This document shows positions 1 to 6,136 of a stretch of DNA of 7,114 nucleotides, piece by piece. Position numbers and translations under genes: made by a program. The stretch's first letter is position 1, and every line of letters starts with the position of its first letter. The notes under the pieces are model-generated. The model saw only the letters and a program-made list of their open reading frames with translations. It was not told where the DNA came from and did no database searches. This DNA comes from JBOHPP01 sp050731755 (GTDB taxonomy: Bacteria; Methylomirabilota; Methylomirabilia; Rokubacteriales; CSP1-6), in contig JBOHPP010000135.1 of assembly GCA_050731755.1 (NCBI GenBank), forward strand, positions 1-7,114. Reading direction: 5' to 3'.

Positions 1-560
1 TGGTAGAGCTTGAAGCCGTTCTCGAACTCGATGACGAACCCGGCGGGCTCGCCGCCCGGATAGGTGGTGCTCTTCTTGGTCGCCGGATCGATGACGGTGA
101 CCTCCGACGAGTGCTCGGCCCGAACCTGAGTGATCTTGATCTGGGGGCCGAGCGGCGTGACCGTGCCGCCCTTGCCGAAGCGCACCCCTTGCTCGGCGCT
201 GACCCAGCCGAGATCGATCATCGTCGAGATGAGCCCGGCTGGGCCGAAGACCTTGGCGCCGGCATGTTTCGCGGCCAGGTCTTTCACGTCTCCGGTGTGG
301 TCGCCATGACCGTGGGTGACGAGGATGACATCGACCTTGCCGATCTTGTCGAGATCCTTGAAGTCTTGCGGGGTTTTGGGGTTCTTGGTGAGGAACGGGT
401 CGATGACGATCACCTTGCCGGACAACGTGGTGATCCGGGTCGCCGACTGACCGAGCCACAGCACCTCTACCTTGGCCGTCTGGGCCCACGCCCGCTCGGC
501 AGCCAGGCTGAGAGTGAGCGCACCGGTCATCTTGAGGAAGTCTCGACGGTCCAGACTCAT
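1..560 (-). CDS. Tat-exported metallo-beta-lactamase-fold hydrolase (C-terminus beyond window)
   Basis: Partial gene: 186 codons are visible and the C-terminus lies left of base 1. The N-terminus reads MSLDRRDFLKM, followed by a hydrophobic stretch and AWAQ at residues 24-27. This is a twin-arginine (Tat) type signal with a likely cleavage site after residue 26, so the enzyme should fold in the cytoplasm and be exported. The metal-binding motif THGHGDHTGD lies at residues 82-91 (H83, H85, D87, H88), and a further candidate ligand, H150, lies in AEHSS. The strand VEVLWLGQSATRI near residue 31 and VIDPFLTKNP near 52 resemble the UPF0173/YtkL-like branch of MBL-fold hydrolases. The substrate cannot be told from sequence. 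The start is firm: ATG at 560 follows a near-perfect Shine-Dalgarno. It lies 71 nt downstream of the metal-binding-protein gene on the same strand, so it may be co-transcribed, although it could also have its own promoter. Confidence 0.88.
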   Translation of the reverse strand, partial: MSLDRRDFLKMTGALTLSLAAERAWAQTAKVEVLWLGQSATRITTLSGKVIVIDPFLTKNPKTPQDFKDLDKIGKVDVILVTHGHGDHTGDVKDLAAKHAGAKVFGPAGLISTMIDLGWVSAEQGVRFGKGGTVTPLGPQIKITQVRAEHSSEVTVIDPATKKSTTYPGGEPAGFVIEFENGFKLY

Positions 561-566
561 AGGCAC

Positions 567-574
567 ACCTCCTT
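567..574 (-). promoter_or_regulatory. Strong Shine-Dalgarno for the MBL-fold gene
   Basis: On the minus strand AAGGAGGT lies 6 nt before ATG 560. It is the best ribosome binding site in the window and fixes this start, which matters because the gene is cut by the window edge. Confidence 0.85.
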
Positions 575-600
575 GCCTCCGGTGGTGGGCGGCGGCGCGT

Positions 601-609
601 ACTCTAGCA
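601..609 (-). promoter_or_regulatory. Possible extended -10 promoter element for the MBL-fold gene
   Basis: Minus-strand TGCTAGAGT matches an extended -10 (TGn plus a hexamer with 4 of 6 matches to TATAAT). It lies in the 71-nt gap between the binding-protein stop (632) and ATG 560, and would give a leader of roughly 30 nt containing the strong ribosome binding site. No recognisable -35 lies 17-18 nt upstream, so this is a weak candidate. The gene may instead be read from the transporter operon. Confidence 0.25.
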
Positions 610-631
610 TGTCCGGAACGAGCCGGCGCGC

Positions 632-1573
632 TCAGCGCTGGGCCTCGGTCAGCCTGGCGATCAGGTAGTCCATGAACGTGAAATAATCCGTGGCCTCGGG
701 GACGCCCTCGACGTGGGCGGGTAGCCTCAGCACGGTGACCGGCTTGCCCAGGCGTCGCTCGACCTCGCGGGCTACGGTCTGGGGAATCCGAGGGCTGTAG
801 ACGGGCTCATGGACGATCAGACGCGCGCCTTCGCGGGCCATCGTCGCGCTGAGCTGTTGGATATCGGCCGGCGACGGCTCGATCCCGGGCTTGGGCTCAC
901 AGTAGCCGACGACGACGAGGCCGAAGCGCCGGACGAAATACGACCAGGTTTTGTGGTAGGCAGCGATCCGGACGCCCTGCAGGCCACGGGCCGCCGCCTC
1001 CCAGCGCGGCCGCGCGGCGTCGATGCGGGCGGCGAAGTCGGCGGCGTTGCGACGGAAGCGCTCGCCATCGGGGGGGGACACACGGCTGAGCCCCCGCGCG
1101 ATGTTGTCGGCGACGATCCTGGCGTTGGCCGGGTCGAGCAGGTAGTGGGGGTTGCCCTGCACGTGGATCTCGCCGAGCGTGCGGTCCACTCGGCCCACTG
1201 GAACCTCCAGCACCTCGATGCCCTCCGACGCGTCGACGTAGCCGGGGCCGCCCGGCACGATCGCGCGGTTCTGAGCGGCCTCGATCACCGTGTCCATCCA
1301 GACGTCGGCAGAGAGCCCGATGCGAACGAGGGTGTCGGCGCGACTGGCGCGCACGACCCAGCTCGGGAAGATCTCCTCCACCCACAGCTCCGGCTCCTGA
1401 TAGCCACGGAAGAAGCTTGCCGCCTGGACCCGCTCTCGCCCGACCTCCGCGGCGATGGAAGCGAGATCGGTCGAGCTGGTGACCACACGGAGGCTCCGCG
1501 CGTCGGCGGGGGCGGCCACGAGCGCCCGCGCCGCGGCGGCGACGGCGGTCACGACGAAAATCCGGCGGCGCAT
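632..1573 (-). CDS. Periplasmic substrate-binding protein of a Zn/Mn-type metal ABC transporter (ZnuA/TroA family)
   Basis: A 313-residue cluster A-I solute-binding protein that should capture a divalent metal ion in the periplasm and pass it to the permease encoded just upstream. Residues 1-26 form a signal peptide (MRRR, hydrophobic core, ADA cleavage site); there is no lipobox Cys. Family landmarks are NPHYLLDP (H143), AYHKTW (H207), VHEP (E256) and TDYF (D296), which supply three or four plausible ligands. The loop that normally holds the first ligand His (a DPH-type motif) reads GYQEPELW at 57-64 and contains no His, so metal affinity or specificity may be atypical. ATG 1573 is only 2 nt after the stop of the permease ORF and has no clear Shine-Dalgarno, which suggests translational coupling. 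An 8-base G run on the plus strand (1070-1077) lies in the gene, but the frame is intact. Zinc is the default guess for the metal; manganese or iron cannot be excluded. Confidence 0.9.
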   Translation of the reverse strand: MRRRIFVVTAVAAAARALVAAPADARSLRVVTSSTDLASIAAEVGRERVQAASFFRGYQEPELWVEEIFPSWVVRASRADTLVRIGLSADVWMDTVIEAAQNRAIVPGGPGYVDASEGIEVLEVPVGRVDRTLGEIHVQGNPHYLLDPANARIVADNIARGLSRVSPPDGERFRRNAADFAARIDAARPRWEAAARGLQGVRIAAYHKTWSYFVRRFGLVVVGYCEPKPGIEPSPADIQQLSATMAREGARLIVHEPVYSPRIPQTVAREVERRLGKPVTVLRLPAHVEGVPEATDYFTFMDYLIARLTEAQR

Positions 1574-1575
1574 GG

Positions 1576-3642
1576 CTAGAAGGGCCCCGGGCGCTCGTAG
1601 CCGATCTTGAACAGCGCCTGCATGAAGATCTCATCGGAGTCCGCGGCGAAGTTGCGCGCGGTGTGCTTGTACTGCATCCGGAGGGTCAGGAAGCGGCTAG
1701 GGCGATAGCTCACGATGAGGGAGCCGGCCGTCTCGTGGCGCACCCGGGGCGCGTCGTCCTCCTCGGCCAGCGTCGGCAGCTGGGAGTAGTCGAAACGACC
1801 GGCGATCGACCATTCGCGAGCGAGCTGGGCCTCGGCCAGGGCGTAGAGGCCCCAGCGGGGCAGCATTTCGCCCTCGCCGCCGGGCTTCTCCTGATCGCGC
1901 CACGTGTGGAAGAACTCGGTGAGGAAGTTTGCTCCCCGGTAGAGCCCGAGGACGGGATCCCGATAGTCGAGCTCAACGTGGGCGGTGAAAATCCGCGATT
2001 GCAACGTCGGGCGGTCGTCCTCATCGAGGGCGTAGCCGGACGCGAACCCGGCGCCGAGCTCCAGCCCGATCGCCTCCCCGATCTCGAAGAAGGTCTCGGC
2101 GCGCCCGAACCAGGCAGGCTTGCGCGCCGCCCCGGCCTCGCCGCCGTGGAAGGCGGTCTCGTTGTCTCCGTTGAAGACGCCGGCCGTAAGCAGCAGCGTG
2201 ATCTGCTCGGTGAGCCCGAAGAGGCGGCTGACCGTGAGCCCGGTGTCGATCCAGCCGTCGCCGTCGCGACCGAAGACGTTGCTGATGACGTTCGGGGGAT
2301 CGACCTCGGGAAACTCCTCAGGATCGGAGTCGTTGAACTCGCCGAAGGTCGTGCGGAACTTGCCGACCTTCAGCTCGATCCGCCCGGGCAGGGCGCCGAA
2401 GGTGAGGATCGCCTCCTCGAGCCCCACCTCGAACTCACCCTCGAAGACCTGCTCGGCAGAAATGATGGCCTCGAACCGCGCGAAGGGATCGATCGTCGAG
2501 CGGAGGCCCAGCTCGACCTCGCGCACGTTGAGACGGTTCCGCCTCACGAAGAATTCCTCGCCCTCCTGCTCCTCGCCCAGCTGGCGTTCCAGTCGCCGAT
2601 AGTTGCCGAACGTGTAGTTGCCGATGATGTTGCCCTCCACGCGGACCTCGGGCAACAGCGCCAGGTAGGGCGGCAGCGGCGTCGAGGCCGGCCGTTCCGG
2701 CAGCGACTCCCGGCCCGACCCGGGCGCGGTCGGCGCCGAGGGCACGGGAGGCGGTGGTGGGGCGGCGGGCGGCGTTTGGGCGCCCGCCGTCGACACGAGC
2801 CCGAGCAACACGAGGCCGAGGGCGGCCAGTGGACGAATAAGGCGAACGGTCCGCTGAACGACCAGGGCGACACCGGCGAGCAGGACCAGGGTCAGGCTGA
2901 TCGCGGCGCCGGTCGGGAGATCGAGGACGAAAGCGACCAGGACGCCCAGCGGAACCCCCAGAGTGCCGAGCGCGATGGCCGTCCAGAAGAGCGCCCGGAG
3001 GTGGGCGACCATGAGGCGGGCGGCCAGGGCCGGCACCACGAGCAGGGCGAACGTCACGAGCACGCCTGCGCTGCGGATGGCAAAGGCAATGGCCACCCCG
3101 AGCGTGAGGTAGAGCAGAAGGTGCCAGAGGCGGGCGCGCACGCCCTGGGCGGCGGCGGTTTCGTAATCGAAGGCCACGAACACGAACTCTTTGCGGAACA
3201 CGATGTGGACGAGCGTGACGACGGCGGCGACGACGGCCAGCGCGGCCAGTTCGCCCGTCGGAACCGAAAGGATGTTGCCGAAGAGCACCTGGAGCGCCCG
3301 GGCCTCGCCGACCGGGTTCTTGGCCACGAAGACGATGCCCAGCGCCGCTGCCATCACGTAGCCGAGACCGACTAGAGCGTCCATCGGGATCCCGCGCCGC
3401 CAGTGGACGTGAGAGAAGGCGACAGCTCCGCCGAGGCTCGCCGCCAGCGCGGTCGGCAGCAGGGGCCAGCCGACGAGCAGGGCCAGCCCGACCCCCGCGG
3501 AGGCGAGTTGGGCGAGGGCGATGCCGAGGAAGACCATGCGTTTGAGCAGCACGTACACACCCACCAGGGAGCCCATGAGGCCCACGAGCGTTCCGGCCAC
3601 CAGCGCGTGCTGGAAGAACGGCTGTCCGACGACATCTAGCAC
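1576..3642 (-). CDS. Metal ABC transporter permease (ZnuB-like) fused in frame to an outer-membrane beta-barrel protein
   Basis: One uninterrupted 688-codon frame. Residues 1 to about 268 are an ABC-3 family permease with roughly eight hydrophobic segments. Typical stretches include GSLVGVYVLLKRMVFLGIAL near 24-43 and DLPTGAAISL at 241-250, which normally lies close to the C-terminus of a 265-285-residue ZnuB. The frame then continues through RTVRLIR (264-270), a short hydrophobic run ending AGA-Q (286-289), a Pro-rich linker (about 290-328) and a domain of about 360 residues with alternating, aromatic-rich strands. That domain has features such as ELKVGKFRTTFGEF near 423-436 and a C-terminal Phe, as expected of a porin-like barrel recognised by the BAM machinery. 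The start is GTG 3642, 5 nt after GGAGGT. It overlaps the ATPase stop by 7 nt (GTGCTAG) and matches the usual N-terminus of the family; the frame is open for 66 codons further upstream, but those codons are shadow sequence inside the ATPase gene. No in-frame ATG or Shine-Dalgarno marks a separate barrel start. The alternatives are internal initiation at a non-ATG codon or an assembly error that removed a stop. Confidence 0.85.
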   Translation of the reverse strand: MLDVVGQPFFQHALVAGTLVGLMGSLVGVYVLLKRMVFLGIALAQLASAGVGLALLVGWPLLPTALAASLGGAVAFSHVHWRRGIPMDALVGLGYVMAAALGIVFVAKNPVGEARALQVLFGNILSVPTGELAALAVVAAVVTLVHIVFRKEFVFVAFDYETAAAQGVRARLWHLLLYLTLGVAIAFAIRSAGVLVTFALLVVPALAARLMVAHLRALFWTAIALGTLGVPLGVLVAFVLDLPTGAAISLTLVLLAGVALVVQRTVRLIRPLAALGLVLLGLVSTAGAQTPPAAPPPPPVPSAPTAPGSGRESLPERPASTPLPPYLALLPEVRVEGNIIGNYTFGNYRRLERQLGEEQEGEEFFVRRNRLNVREVELGLRSTIDPFARFEAIISAEQVFEGEFEVGLEEAILTFGALPGRIELKVGKFRTTFGEFNDSDPEEFPEVDPPNVISNVFGRDGDGWIDTGLTVSRLFGLTEQITLLLTAGVFNGDNETAFHGGEAGAARKPAWFGRAETFFEIGEAIGLELGAGFASGYALDEDDRPTLQSRIFTAHVELDYRDPVLGLYRGANFLTEFFHTWRDQEKPGGEGEMLPRWGLYALAEAQLAREWSIAGRFDYSQLPTLAEEDDAPRVRHETAGSLIVSYRPSRFLTLRMQYKHTARNFAADSDEIFMQALFKIGYERPGPF
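2779..2853 (-). other. Internal signal-peptide-like segment at the permease/beta-barrel junction
   Basis: This encodes residues 264-288 of the fusion ORF: a basic stretch RTVRLIR, then a hydrophobic core PLAALGLVLLGLV, then STAGA followed by Gln. The layout (n-region, h-region, A-x-A site) is that of a signal peptidase I substrate. It directly follows the last permease helix, where the chain should be on the cytoplasmic side. Cleavage after residue 288 would release the barrel into the periplasm. The signal peptide reading rests on sequence pattern only. Confidence 0.6.
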
Positions 3643-4394
3643 AGGGCACCTCCGGCGATGATCGTGCGCCAGCCCTCCACCCACCGGACCCGCATCGAGC
3701 GCCCGTAGAGACGGCTCAGCGTCTCGTCCGTGAGCAAATCCCCGCTTGCGCCGAGGGCGAACAACCCACGCTCTCGGTCGATGAGGGCGATGCGCCCGGC
3801 GTAGTTGGCCACCGCACCGAGGTTGTGGCTCGCCAGGCAAATCGTCAGCTTGCCGCCGGCGTGAAGGTTCCCGAGGAGGTCCATCAGCGCCCGCTCCGCG
3901 GCGGCGTCCATCCCGGCGGTCGGCTCGTCGAGCACCATCAGCACCGGCTCGGCGGCGAGCGCCCGGGCGATGAGCACCCGCTGCTTCTGGCCGCCGGACA
4001 GGTCGTGGAAGGCCCGTGATTCCAGGGCCGCGACGTCGGCCCGGGCCAGAGCCTCGCGGGCGATGGTCAGGTCCGCGGGGCCGGGGCGATGCCCGGGGCG
4101 GACCGCCCCGATCCGTCCCTGGAGAGCCACATCGAACGCGGAGAGCGGGAACACGGGGTCGAGCGCCCGCTCCTGAGGCACGTAACCAACTCGAACGACA
4201 CGGCGGGCGAGGCGGCCCGCCTGCGGCGGCAGGATGCCGAGGATCGCGCGGAGGAGCGTGGTCTTGCCGACGCCGTTGGGGCCGACCAACGCCACGAAGT
4301 CGCCGTCATGCAGCGTGAAGGTGAGATCCGCGAGCACACGGTGGCCGCTGTAGCCGAGGCTCACGTCGTGGAACTCGATGAGGGGCGCGGCCAT
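3636..4394 (-). CDS. ATP-binding subunit of the Zn/Mn-type metal ABC transporter (ZnuC family)
   Basis: A 252-residue cytoplasmic ATPase that powers metal import through the permease encoded immediately downstream. All nucleotide-binding motifs are intact: Walker A GPNGVGKTT at 38-46, Q-loop Gln74 in GYVPQ, ABC signature LSGGQ at 132-136, Walker B VLMVLDEP at 151-158 with catalytic Glu157, and H-loop His190 in ASHN. The Q-loop context (VGYVPQERALDPVFPLSAFDVAL) is typical of the ZnuC/MntB-type metal importers. Length fits the family. Its TAG stop overlaps the permease GTG (GTGCTAG), so translation of the two is probably coupled. ATG 4394 has no evident Shine-Dalgarno, and there is a promoter-like sequence very close to it. 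The two-component regulator gene ends 83 nt upstream on the same strand. The metal cannot be read from the ATPase. Confidence 0.92.
   Translation of the reverse strand: MAAPLIEFHDVSLGYSGHRVLADLTFTLHDGDFVALVGPNGVGKTTLLRAILGILPPQAGRLARRVVRVGYVPQERALDPVFPLSAFDVALQGRIGAVRPGHRPGPADLTIAREALARADVAALESRAFHDLSGGQKQRVLIARALAAEPVLMVLDEPTAGMDAAAERALMDLLGNLHAGGKLTICLASHNLGAVANYAGRIALIDRERGLFALGASGDLLTDETLSRLYGRSMRVRWVEGWRTIIAGGALC
3648..3653 (-). promoter_or_regulatory. Shine-Dalgarno deciding the GTG start of the permease
   Basis: Minus-strand GGAGGT lies 5 nt upstream of GTG 3642, inside the 3' end of the ATPase gene. It supports the GTG over the far-upstream ATG at 3840, whose product would carry 66 residues unlike any permease. 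Confidence 0.75.
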
Positions 4395-4400
4395 GGCGGC

Positions 4401-4429
4401 TGTGTACCCGGGCCGGGGCCAGCCGCCAA
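4401..4429 (-). promoter_or_regulatory. Possible promoter for the metal-transporter operon, perhaps leaderless
   Basis: On the minus strand TTGGCG (4429-4424) and TACACA (4406-4401) are separated by exactly 17 nt, and TACACA ends 6 nt before ATG 4394. Transcription from it would start at or near the A of the ATG, consistent with the lack of a Shine-Dalgarno there. Both hexamers are imperfect, so chance is a real alternative and the operon could be read through from the regulator genes. Confidence 0.25.
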
Positions 4430-4449
4430 TCCCCGCCTGGCTACGATCT

Positions 4450-4469
4450 GCGTGGCCGGGTGGCCACGC
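4450..4469 (-). repeat. Perfect 8-bp inverted repeat (hairpin) between the response regulator and the ATPase gene
   Basis: GCGTGGCC (4450-4457) and GGCCACGC (4462-4469) are exact reverse complements around a 4-nt loop, starting 8 nt past the regulator stop codon. It is the only strong stem-loop in the 83-nt gap. There is no T-run on either side, so it is not a classical intrinsic terminator. It may weaken read-through, protect an mRNA 3' end, or be a dyad operator for a metal regulator or the neighbouring response regulator. Confidence 0.55.
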
Positions 4470-4477
4470 TCGGATGA

Positions 4478-5128
4478 TCAGTCGAGCAACCCTTGGCGCA
4501 CGGCCACCACGGCCGCCTGCGTGCGGTCCGAGACGTCGAGCCGTTCGAGGACGCGCTGGACGTACTTCTTGGCGGTGCCCAGGCTCCAGCGCATGCGCTC
4601 ACCGATCTCCCGGTTGGTCAGGCCGGCGGCCACGAGCCTCAGCACCTCGCGCTCGACCGGGGTGAGCTGCGCCTGCTGACGGTCGCCGGGCGGCCGGGGG
4701 GCCTCCGCGACCAGGCTCTGCAGCAGGCGCGGTTCCAGCACCGACTCGCCGTTGCACACCGCGCGCACCGCGGCCAGCAACTCGCGCCGGCCGACGCCTT
4801 TCAGCACGTAGCCGGCGGCGCCGGACGTCACGGCCTCCCGGACCCGGGCCGGCTCGTCGTGCATGGTGACGACGAGCACCGGCACTCGGGGCATCGTGTC
4901 TTTGATCCGCCGCAGCACGGCGAGGCCGTCCATGTCGGGGAGCTCGACGTCAAGCAGCACGAGATCGGGACGGAGCTCGGTCGCCAATCTGATCGCCTCG
5001 CGCGCGTCACCCGCCTCTCCGACGACCTCGACGATGTCGCCGCTCAGCATGCTGCGGAGACCCTCGCGGACCATGGGGTGATCGTCCACGATGAGGATCC
5101 GGATGGGAGAGCTAAGCTCGGAGACCAT
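4478..5128 (-). CDS. NarL/FixJ-family response regulator
   Basis: A 216-residue DNA-binding response regulator, presumed partner of the kinase encoded just upstream. The receiver domain (about 8-125) has the acidic pair D15/D16, phospho-acceptor D60 in LLDVELPDMDG, T88 in VVTMHDE and K110 in YVLKG. A LuxR-type helix-turn-helix follows (about 155-216: LTPVEREVLRLVAAGLTNREIG, then KKYVQRVLERL and SDRTQAAV). ATG 5128 is preferred because it puts the receiver strand at the usual distance from the N-terminus; GTG 5158 would add ten unusual residues. The start overlaps the kinase gene by 17 nt and no Shine-Dalgarno is seen, so translational coupling is likely. Target genes are unknown. The adjacent transporter operon and the gene itself are the nearest candidates, by position only. 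Confidence 0.92.
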   Translation of the reverse strand: MVSELSSPIRILIVDDHPMVREGLRSMLSGDIVEVVGEAGDAREAIRLATELRPDLVLLDVELPDMDGLAVLRRIKDTMPRVPVLVVTMHDEPARVREAVTSGAAGYVLKGVGRRELLAAVRAVCNGESVLEPRLLQSLVAEAPRPPGDRQQAQLTPVEREVLRLVAAGLTNREIGERMRWSLGTAKKYVQRVLERLDVSDRTQAAVVAVRQGLLD

Positions 5129-6044
5129 GGGCGTTGGCCGTGCACGGCAGCCGGACACGGACGCGCGTGCCTTCGCCCGGCTCGCTCATGATGGTGCAGG
5201 CGCCGCCCAGCAGCCGCGCCCGCTCGCGCATGCTGCTGAGCCCGAGCCCGCGCCCCGACGCGCCCTCGGGAGGCGGCAGAAAGCCGACCCCGCGGTCCTG
5301 CACCTCGAGGATGAGACCGTCAGCGTCATGGGCGAGCATGACCTCGACGTGGGCCGTATGGGCGTGCTTCCAGATGTTGGCCAGGGCTTCCTGGAGGATC
5401 CGAAACGCCGCCGCCTCCACCGCCGGCGGCAGGCGGACGTCTCCCATCCGGTCGAGGAAGATCGTCGACCAGCCGGCTTGCTGAGCCGTCTCCTCGACGC
5501 TTCGCCGGGCGGCGCTGGCCAGGCCGCGGGCATCGACGTCCGAGGGCCGAAGCGCGCTCAGGATCCGGCGCGTCTCCACGATGGCGTGGTCGAGACGGTC
5601 AGAGGCCTTGCCCAGCTCGGCGACCGCCCGGGTCCGGTCATTCCACCAGAGATCCTCGCAGGTGTCGACGTGCTGCTTGGCGCTGACGATGAGCTGGGCG
5701 ATCCCGTCGTGCACGTCGTACGCGATGCGACGCCGCTCCTCCTCCTGGGCGACCTTCACCGTCTCGACCAGCCGCGCCAGCTGCTCCTCGCGTGCCGTCT
5801 TCTCGCGCCACACCCGCAAGACCGCCCAGGTGGCGCCGAGAATCACGACGACCTGGAGGCCGTGGAGCAGCAGGGTCGTCCCCGACCAGAGCCGCGGTGG
5901 AACGGCCGCCGTCCATAGCTCGAGGAGCTCGTAGGAGGCCATGGCGACGAACGTCGCGGCAAGGACCACCTCCCGATGACGGGCGAGGCCTCGGCGTACG
6001 ATGCGCCATCTCCTCCATGCCCCTGATGCCACGGAGCGCTCCAT
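5112..6044 (-). CDS. Membrane sensor histidine kinase (HisKA_3 / NarX-DegS type)
   Basis: A 310-residue kinase. Two hydrophobic segments (about 26-44 and 56-76) are joined by only some 11 residues, so there is no periplasmic sensor domain. Any signal is likely sensed in the membrane or through a partner. A charged, probably coiled segment (about 80-104) leads to the dimerisation/phosphoacceptor motif EEERRRIAYDVHDG with H112. The HATPase_c domain shows the N-box EALANIWKHA (N223), DRGVGF (D249) and the glycine-rich GRGLGLSSMRERARLLGG (263-280). It should autophosphorylate and pass phosphate to D60 of the overlapping response regulator. ATG 6044 was chosen; an in-frame TTG at 6068 would add eight residues, and neither has a clear Shine-Dalgarno. 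The gene is divergent from the cobalamin operon, with about 90 nt between ATG 6044 and the riboswitch. Confidence 0.9.
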   Translation of the reverse strand: MERSVASGAWRRWRIVRRGLARHREVVLAATFVAMASYELLELWTAAVPPRLWSGTTLLLHGLQVVVILGATWAVLRVWREKTAREEQLARLVETVKVAQEEERRRIAYDVHDGIAQLIVSAKQHVDTCEDLWWNDRTRAVAELGKASDRLDHAIVETRRILSALRPSDVDARGLASAARRSVEETAQQAGWSTIFLDRMGDVRLPPAVEAAAFRILQEALANIWKHAHTAHVEVMLAHDADGLILEVQDRGVGFLPPPEGASGRGLGLSSMRERARLLGGACTIMSEPGEGTRVRVRLPCTANAHGLRA

Positions 6045-6094
6045 ACCACGCGGCGGCGAGCCTGCCAAGCCCGGGTGGTGTTGACAAGCCCGCG

Positions 6095-6123
6095 TTGCGA
6101 CGGGGTCCTGGTTCTGCTACCTT
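6095..6123 (+). promoter_or_regulatory. Candidate promoter of the cobalamin-riboswitch operon
   Basis: TTGCGA (6095-6100) and TACCTT (6118-6123) are spaced by 17 nt, and TG at 6115-6116 gives an extended -10 (TGC-TACCTT). Transcription would start near 6130, just ahead of the first riboswitch stem at 6137, which is where a promoter is required. Each hexamer is imperfect. A better -35-like TTGACA at 6081-6086 has no -10 at the right distance. Confidence 0.4.
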
Positions 6124-6136
6124 CTCCTGCGTTGTA

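Noticed and set aside
1663..3375. A 570-codon open frame on the plus strand opposite the permease/barrel gene
   Set aside because: It is the antisense shadow of the real gene in high-GC DNA. Its translation is low-complexity, rich in Gly, Arg, Glu and Asp, with no recognisable domain, while the minus strand gives clear permease and barrel sequence.
3643..3840. N-terminal extension of the permease to the ATG at 3840
   Set aside because: The 66 extra residues are Arg/Pro-rich shadow of the ATPase gene, and GTG 3642 has a good Shine-Dalgarno and matches the family N-terminus.
4450..4469. The hairpin as an intrinsic terminator
   Set aside because: No run of T follows it on either strand, so it is listed only as an inverted repeat of unknown role.
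5129..5158. GTG 5158 as the response-regulator start
   Set aside because: It adds ten residues unlike the family and deepens the overlap with the kinase to 47 nt; ATG 5128 gives a normal receiver N-terminus.
6081..6086. Perfect TTGACA as the -35 of the cobalamin operon
   Set aside because: No -10-like hexamer lies 16-18 nt downstream; the TACCTT box is 31 nt away. TTGCGA at 6095 has the right spacing. TTGACAA also reads TTGTCA toward the kinase gene, but no -10 supports that either.
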